A DNA stretch of 64,000 nucleotides from Asterias rubens (taxonomy: Eukaryota > Echinodermata > Asteroidea > Forcipulatida > Asteriidae). This document shows positions 57,901 through 64,000 of this stretch, piece by piece; position 1 is the first letter of the stretch, and each line of letters starts with the position of its first letter. The position numbers were made by a program, and so were the translations under genes. The stretch covers positions 4,838,501 through 4,902,500 of the forward strand of contig NC_047062.1 of assembly GCF_902459465.1 (NCBI RefSeq), given 5' to 3'. The notes under the pieces are model-generated. The model saw only the letters and a list, made by a program, of their open reading frames with translations, was not told the DNA's origin and made no database searches.

Positions 57901-59023
57901 GGGATCCGTTCAGACACAACAAGAAAAACACATCAGTCCTGAAAACGAAGAGCCGATTTGCGATGTTTCTCGCCAAGATGTCAACATAAACAATCTTGAC
58001 CATAGTCCCAAGGAAAACAATGGAGGAAGAACATTTCGAGACTATTTTGGATTTTTGGACGTCTTCTCCAATTCCCTGGTTATGTTGATTGTTTTGGAAA
58101 GTTGTTTCTTTGCCATTGGGTTGAGTACAAATGCGACACATCTTCCAGCTAGAGTCAAAGAGGCAGGCTGGTCAGAAGATCAGGGTGCGTTGGTTCTAAC
58201 AATATATGCCATAGTTTCTATAGTAACCCGTGCAACTCATGGTTGGTTCGTGGATAAGAACTACATCGGTGCCTTCAAGCTGCTGGCGATTGTCTTGTTC
58301 GGATGTGCAGTTGTCAGTTGCATGAATTCAGTCTCTGATAGTTATATATTCTTGATTGGATACGGTGTCATTCTGGGTGGATTTGTGGGTATCGCAGCGC
58401 CTCTGACAATATTCACTGCGAAGAGTGTTGCCCGTCCGTCACAAGCACCGAGTGCTATGGGCTTGGTTTTATGCGCTCTGTTCCTGTTCAGCGGTACCGG
58501 ATCAATCATTGCAGGTAATAAAAAATAAAAATATCTTGAGCCCGTAGGTCCCTAAAAGGGACAAGTATATAAGGAGATAAATGGACAGGTGGTTTATTCC
58601 CACTCAAACAAAGGTTGTTCTTTCGAATTCTTGTCATTAGGCCTACATCAAAGTATTAATTTCTTTCTTCCACAATGAAACATTACTTTGTCCCGGCCCC
58701 TCAAAATCATGTCGTGGCCTCGAAATAATTTAATATTTCAAAATAGTGTTCCGTTAATATCCGAGGGATCAAAATCCAAGGAACTACTAACTCTATGTCT
58801 ACTAAATCTTCTTATTTGACCATAATGACGTGCCACTGTTTTGCATTGAAAGAAGTTAAAAACATAAAAATACTCATCTCCTTTTCTTTGTCTTCCAGGA
58901 AAGATTTTTGATGTTACAGGAAATTACGTCGCTACTTTCCTAACTGCTGGTGCCACGTTTTTTGCAGCGTCTATACTACCTTTCATTGTAGCAGTCTGCA
59001 AGAAAAGGCGGCAGATTGAATGA
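51959..59023 (+). CDS. SLC16 (monocarboxylate transporter-like) family protein
   Basis: Four coding exons: 51959-52172, 55957-56097, 57369-58514 and 58899-59023 (1626 nt, 541 aa), with matching phases. The first membrane segment carries DRGWAWVV, the SLC16 signature (D/E-G-x-W-G/A-W). YFRKRFALAVGL matches the TM5 signature YFxKR-LAxG. TM1-6 cover about residues 15-200; a long charged cytoplasmic loop (about 205-355) with many Lys, Glu and Gln links to TM7-12, ending KKRRQIE. SLC16 proteins move monocarboxylates (with H+), aromatic amino acids, thyroid hormone or creatine across the plasma membrane; the substrate cannot be read here. The Arg usually found in TM8 of proton-coupled members was not assigned. 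The ATG at 51959 sits just before the signature. AATAAA at 59272-59277 is a possible poly-A signal. Intron 1 (3.8 kb) holds several tandem arrays. Confidence 0.92.
53470..53585. repeat. Fragment of the CCACGGCTT MITE
   Basis: AAACCACGGCTTCGGC, then ATTCGGCTCAGGCTAGCTTG and CTGCGGTTGTTT, match the complement of the right half of 56163-56337. Confidence 0.65.
53660..54060. repeat. Minisatellite, units of about 36 bp
   Basis: About ten imperfect units of GGTGATGGCTTTTTGCAATC followed by GGTCAACTTTAG.GATC; it lies in SLC16 intron 1. Confidence 0.88.
54120..54350. repeat. Tandem repeat, four units of about 58 bp
   Basis: Units share CCAATACTGGTTTTG, CGGCACACCATTT and GAAAACCT; it directly follows the previous array in SLC16 intron 1. 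Confidence 0.85.
56163..56337. mobile_element. MITE with CCTTTTTCGAA-CCACGGCT ends
   Basis: Left CCCTTTTTCGAATCCACGGC and right GCCGTGGTTTCGAAAAAGG are inverted repeats; 175 bp in SLC16 intron 2. Confidence 0.78.
56583..56837 (+). other. Unassigned open stretch in SLC16 intron 2
   Basis: One frame is open for about 84 codons (GEFVYGKAFEKRLLLNAYGW KDVLILTNN... ending KTSF). It reads fairly protein-like but has no clear start, splice context or recognised family. It may be chance or a relic. Confidence 0.25.
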
Positions 59024-60044
59024 AAAACGTCCTTCTTCCAGTCAGTCACGAACAGACAATGCACTTTTACTTTACTCATACATATTCATGACCGAGAGTA
59101 GAGTTCTCACTGGTCCATTCATCGCGCACGCGAGTATTAACGCACATGGTAAATGCACATGACTCCCGCGCACAACTTTTTTTTCTGTCGGCCCTACACC
59201 TACATCGTCGTAGTGCTTTTCAATGGGGAATTTTTGTTTTCTAAATGGATTAAAAAGGGAAACCTTGTAGAAATAAAAACTCAGGGACATTTTTGAGGAT
59301 GGCAATTCTAATGTAGGCCTCCAGAAAAAAAGTGCCTACCGGGCTGCCCGGGCATTAGTCTACTTGTCATGCGCATTTACCATGTGCTTGACGGTCGTGG
59401 AACGCGCCCCTCTCTTAACATTGTTTTATGCATGAGGTATGTCACAATGCTAACCCAAAACAAGGCGATGGGCGCCGCCACTGCAAGTGATGGGAGACTT
59501 GCACCCCGTCAGTTGTTGTGTTGTTTAAGTGCAGAAATATAAAGGTTAACTGTTAGATGTCATGCTATTGGAACGTGTAGTGTCATTGCTTTCACACAAT
59601 TGTTTTTGTTAACGCAGGTTGAGAGGTAAGGGAACAAACACCACATTGAGTATTGATACAGTTAAAAGTTATAACTTTCCTTCAACCTTTTTACTTCTGC
59701 AGTGAAGCAACTCTATTTACAAGCAAAGAAGGTTGTTAAAAAACTGTTAAACAATATAATAAGGTTGGTTTCGGGCAAAAAACTTCAGTAACTAGCTGCG
59801 CCCACAAAAACGAAGCAAAAACTAGACCACTTTTCAATTCCTATTCTGACATTCGACCTTTCTTTTTAATGGAAGATTCGAAAAACAATGATCTTGAATA
59901 ATATTGCTGAGCATAATAAAATAAAGCATTAACGGGTCGTAGGCCTTGTATACGCTTGGTTATTTCTCTAAACTAATTTCAAAAAGAACTTACATGGCGA
60001 GAAACACACCAGCTTTTATTTATCTATTTATTTATTGTTTAGTT
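59024..60044. other. 3' flank of the SLC16 gene
   Basis: Probable 3' UTR to about 59290, then noncoding sequence. Nothing else was recognised. Confidence 0.4.
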
Positions 60045-60500
60045 ATTATCTTTTTTGTCGACATTCATTTATTGTTTTCATTTATTTTTCTAGTTGTATA
60101 TAACTCTTTTTAAACTGAGGATTCGTTTTTAAACCTTTGTGTCTCTTGCCAATTTTACAATTTTTTTTTTTAAATGTTTCTTATTAAGTTTATTTTTTGC
60201 CTGATGGGAGGGAGTGGTGCTATTTTGCATTTTTACTCTTTCTGCGTTCTTGCTTTTAATTATATTTCTGTTTTTGTCTTAATGTTCTTCATGTTTTTAT
60301 AGTTTTTTGTAAATAATTATAGATTTTTAATACAAGGCCAGGGATATTGGAATTGAAGTCCTTCGGGCTACAGTTTTTAGGTAAACTTTTTTTAATTCTA
60401 GGCATAGGGCCTATGTCCCTGGCTTTTGTTTTGTACTGTGTATGTTTGTACCTTGTATGTATTTTTATGCCGAATAAATAATAATAATAATAAATAATAC
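60045..60500 (+). mobile_element. LINE 3' end copy 1
   Basis: About 430 bp (from AGTTGTATATAACTCTTTTT through GGCCAGGGA, CTTCGGGCTACAGTTTTTAG and TATTTTTATGCCGAATAAAT) ending in an AAT-repeat tail, the pattern of a non-LTR element 3' end. The same stretch recurs at 61120-61570. Confidence 0.7.
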
Positions 60501-61119
60501 ATTTTGAGAAACAATTTATTTTCAAGTATGGCATACAGCGGTTATTTGAAAAAAGATTGTTTACCCCCAAAATGTTAAATTAAGATGATGTGTAATCCTA
60601 TAAGAGATTTTCTCTCTAGATTTCCGGCGATTGACAATAATATTGTACGCAATATAAGAAAATGTAATTTGATGGAACTATGAGAAAATAAAATTAGCTG
60701 TTGCTTGAACAACTTACCAACCAAATGGACCAATGGTATATATGCAACAAAATGGCCTGACGTTTCGACCCTAGCAGAGTCTTTCTCGAAGGCTAAAACT
60801 ATGGCAAACTATCTTGATGGAACTATTTGACAGGATGGTTTTATAAAGAGTTTAGATGGAGAACTATTCACTCTAAAATCTCCCGGTTCAAAAACAACGA
60901 TTTGACCTCGAGGCTGCATTAGTTTCGGATAACACAGATTGCGTTCAGTTTTATTTATAGCGCTTTAATTTTTAAATCGTTAGACAAAATAACATCATTT
61001 AAAATTGTCTAAGTAAGACCCAGATTTTAAGAGTGTTGAGAAATTTCAATTTTGACAGTTAAATAATTTGTTATTACATCTAGAAATTTATAGTTATAGC
61101 AATGAAAAGCTGCAATTCT

Positions 61120-61570
61120 TTTGTTGACATTCATTTATTTATTTTTTTCATTTTTTTTTCGAGTTGTATATAACTCTTTTTATCTTGATCGAGGATCCGT
61201 TTTTAAACCTTGTGTCTCTTGCCAATTTTTTTTTTGTTTCTTTAATGGTGGTTAAGTTGATTCTTTGCCTGATGGGAGGGGGTGGGGCTATTTTGCATTT
61301 TTGCTCTTTCTGCGTCCTTGCTTTTTGAATTATCTTTCTGTGTTTGTCTTAATGTTCTTAATGTCTTTATAGTTTTTTGGTAAATAATTGTAGATTTTTA
61401 ATATATGGCCAGGGAACTTGGAATTGAAGGCCTTCGGGCTACAGTTTTTAGGTAAACTTTTTTAATTCCAGGCATATGTCCCTGGTTTCAGTTTTGTACT
61501 GTATTATGTTTGTACTTTGTATTTGTTTTTATGCCGAATAAATAATAATATTAATAATAATCATAATTCT
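61120..61570 (+). mobile_element. LINE 3' end copy 2
   Basis: About 85-90 percent like 60045-60500 by eye, the same orientation and the same AATAAT tail. Confidence 0.7.
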
Positions 61571-62637
61571 GAATTAGAGAACAATCAATGTACAACGTGT
61601 TTAAAACCATGAGCAGAACTTAAAAGCATGATAACTTGAAACACTGTGAGCAAAACAATTGATAGATACGACTGTCACTATTCGATACACTGTGTGAATG
61701 GCATAATTGCGCAGAAATATTTGTTTTGAACGAAAATTGAAATAATATTTACTGATTTTTTTTAAACGAAAAACATAGGCAAACTCTTGCATATGCCACG
61801 CAGCACAAAATGTTATGTTTAATTATACTACTCCAACGTCATTAGCGTCTGTGCAAGGGTAAGATACATGTCATGTTACACTTCTTTTTAAAGATAGGGT
61901 CGTCATGTTAGTGAGGAAAAAAGTTGTCTAACCTAATGTTAAAGTGGGGAAGAGTGTCATTGCATATACATGTACAATGCGATTCTGGGCCACTTAACAA
62001 AATGTCAACACCCAAAACACCCAATGTACATTGTGCATGTGCCCTTTTTTTTCACGGGTATTGAAAACTGGAAGGATGTTGACCTTATTCAAACCATTTT
62101 AACGTGAGGTTAGAGATTTGTAGTTGCTTACAGTTTGTCCACTCACCAGTTTTCAATGTCCTACAGGTCGCACATTCAACTTTATAATACTAATACTAAT
62201 ACACAGTTTTTATATAGCGCTTCACAAAAAAAACCTCAAAGCGCTTTACAAGAAAAAACAATATTTCAAATTAACATTATTAAAGATAAGCATTATATAC
62301 ACAGAAAGCGGCAGAAAACAACAGAGAACTAATTGAATAAATAGGTTTTGAGCAGTGATTTGAATTGATTAGCAGTTTGGGCAGTTTTTATGAAAACAAA
62401 CAGATTTGTAATAAGACTTTTAACTAATCAATTGTCATCAATGATTTTTACAACGATTTGATGATTTTGTGTACACAAACAAGAAAAATCAGTTGGGTAG
62501 AGAACAACATGTACTTTTTTTAATGGTGATTATTATTTAAAAAAGAATTATGGAACTGAAACCAAGGATACTTGATACTGAGCTTACCTCATAACTGTAG
62601 CTCGCTAGCATGGAATCAACCAGAAACACCAGGCTAA
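61571..62637. other. Intergenic region, nothing recognised
   Basis: Contains a TATAGCGCTT...AAGCGCTTTA inverted pair (62214-62250), a motif often seen near non-LTR element ends. No gene was seen. Confidence 0.4.
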
Positions 62638-63001
62638 AAGGTGGACACTATTGGTAATTACTCAACATAATTATTTAGCATAAAACCTCACTTGCAAATG
62701 ATGGGGAGCTGTTGATAATATAAAACATTGTGAGAAACGGCCCCCTCTGAAGAAACGTAGTTTTCGAGAAAGAAGTAATTTTCCACGAATTTGATTTCGA
62801 GACCTCAGATTTAGAATTTGAGGTCTCGAAATCAAGCATCTGAAAGCACACAACTTCGTGTGACAAGGGTGTTTTTTCTTTCATAGGTATCTCGCAACTC
62901 CGACGACCGATTGAGTCACAGGTTTGTTTTTTCATGCACACGTTGAGGTACACCAAGTGCAGGGAGGACTGATCTTTACCAACAGTGTCCGGTGTCTTCA
63001 A
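62638..63001. mobile_element. TTAA-family MITE copy with eroded ends
   Basis: Body matches 27849-28232 (GTGGACACTATTGGTAATTA, the GAGACCTCAGA hairpin, GTGTCCGGTGTCTTCAA); both TTAA borders are mutated. Confidence 0.82.
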
Positions 63002-63069
63002 CCCATGTTGCACTTTCAAGGTTTTCTCCGTTATTTGACGTGAACTATTATCAATCCTAGTAGATGGGA

Positions 63070-63200
63070 CCTAATGCTCACTGTCCCATCAGAAGGAAAG
63101 CATTTGGAAAAGTATCTTTCTCAAGGACACAAGTGCCACGACCGGGACTGGAACCCTATACTCTGCCGATCAGAGCGCGAGTCACGCGCTAGGACACAAC
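63070..63200 (-). mobile_element. tRNA-derived SINE fragment
   Basis: CTCAAGGACACAAGTGCCAC, then GACCGGGACTGGAACCC (degenerate B box on the minus strand) and GTCACGCGCTAGGACAC. It belongs to a different SINE group from 26882. Confidence 0.55.
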
Positions 63201-63739
63201 GTGATCACTACCATCCCTTTATAGTTTCGATACCCATAAAGACCAAGACCTCTCGTTTTTGGAACCTTTCGATTCTTTTAATTCTAAATAAATGAAGAAA
63301 AAAACACATTATGCATTACAAATATTTTGCTAAATTTTTCTTTCAAACGGTCGGGTCGCGTTTTTCAGGTTTCACCTTAAATCTAGAGCGATTATGTCCA
63401 GGAGAATAATTCGTACTCGGAATACCCAACGTTTTAATACACAACGTTTCATGAAGGTCACATAATTTGATCGTTTAAATCCTTTTCTCTAAACCCCATT
63501 CCTTCTAGGAAAATTGTTTCTCAAAATTTTATCAACAGCTGCATGTGCTCATAGAAGTAAGTTTTAATGCGGTCATTAATTTGAGTGTAGGGCCTACCTC
63601 CCATTTAAGGCTTTACAATCATGTTATTGTTAATCTTTATCAATACAAGCAATGTTAGATTCTGACTTTGATTTTGTTTTATTTGCCACCAAGGTGTGCA
63701 AAATGACACATTAAAAAGATACACAGTGGAAAAACACAT

Positions 63740-64000
63740 TAAATTGGAATTCATAAATACCTCAGACAGTTTCGCTATTCCTATTGGTGGAGAGCGCGTC
63801 ACGTGGGTGTGTATAAACCTTTGTCTCTGACCGGTAAAAAGTGACACGCGACCTTGCACCTGTTCTTATAAGACAGTTTCTTCATTCCTATTGGTCGAGA
63901 GCAACGGCTGAAACAGTTGTGCCACATCACGCGATAGCGACGCGCACAGCATTCTCTTATAAGGAGTTGTTTACCCGAGGGCGGCGGAGGGCTTTACCAT
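63740..64000. repeat. Two diverged repeats with ATTCCTATTGGT and inverted CCAAT motifs
   Basis: AGACAGTTTC..ATTCCTATTGGTGGAGAGC (63766) recurs at 63871 with CGAGAGC, each followed by TCACG-containing sequence and TTATAAG. The right edge leaves the window, so the unit is incomplete. Confidence 0.5.

Overview
The window is animal (eukaryotic) nuclear DNA: AT-rich, with short coding exons bounded by GT/AG splice sites, long repeat-filled introns and many small transposons. The proteins (SR splicing factor, SmD2, FKBP2, ERG28, LC8 dynein light chains, SLC16 transporter) are ordinary metazoan genes. Their sequences, the tRNA-derived SINEs and the dense TTAA-flanked MITEs suggest an invertebrate deuterostome, most likely an echinoderm (perhaps a sea star). 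The organism call is inference; no mitochondrial or rRNA marker is present.

Layout. 0.7-8.7 kb (+): an eight-exon SRSF4/5/6-type splicing factor. 8.7-11 kb: repeats. 11.0-12.4 kb (-): SNRPD2, back to back with the first of two tandem FKBP2 genes. 12.7-19.9 kb and 20.5-25.6 kb: a tandem segmental duplication, each unit carrying a four-coding-exon FKBP2. Copy B ends in a KKEL-type ER-retention tail; copy A has a 14-bp tandem duplication that brings a stop codon in before its tail. 25.8-26.5 kb (+): two terminal exons of an unrecognised gene. 27.6-30.2 kb (-): ERG28. 34-47.8 kb: three LC8 dynein light chain genes (two -, one +), the first with a possible in-frame upstream exon of unknown family. 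52-59 kb (+): a four-exon SLC16 (monocarboxylate transporter-like) gene. 59-64 kb: repeats only.

The genes are unrelated in function (splicing, ER folding, sterol synthesis scaffold, motor light chains, membrane transport); this is not an operon-like system. The most unusual content is mobile. At least four fold-back elements (20190-20441, 28714-29025, 31125-31240, 49289-49619) share TAG...CTA ends and are flanked by 9-10 bp target duplications; one is a perfect 252-bp palindrome with no spacer. A second, abundant family (about ten copies of roughly 360-510 bp) has TTAA at its ends. Because the FKBP2 block is duplicated, the two copies act as before/after references that order several insertions.

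Exon boundaries were set by reading splice sites and protein continuity by eye; no alignment or search was run.
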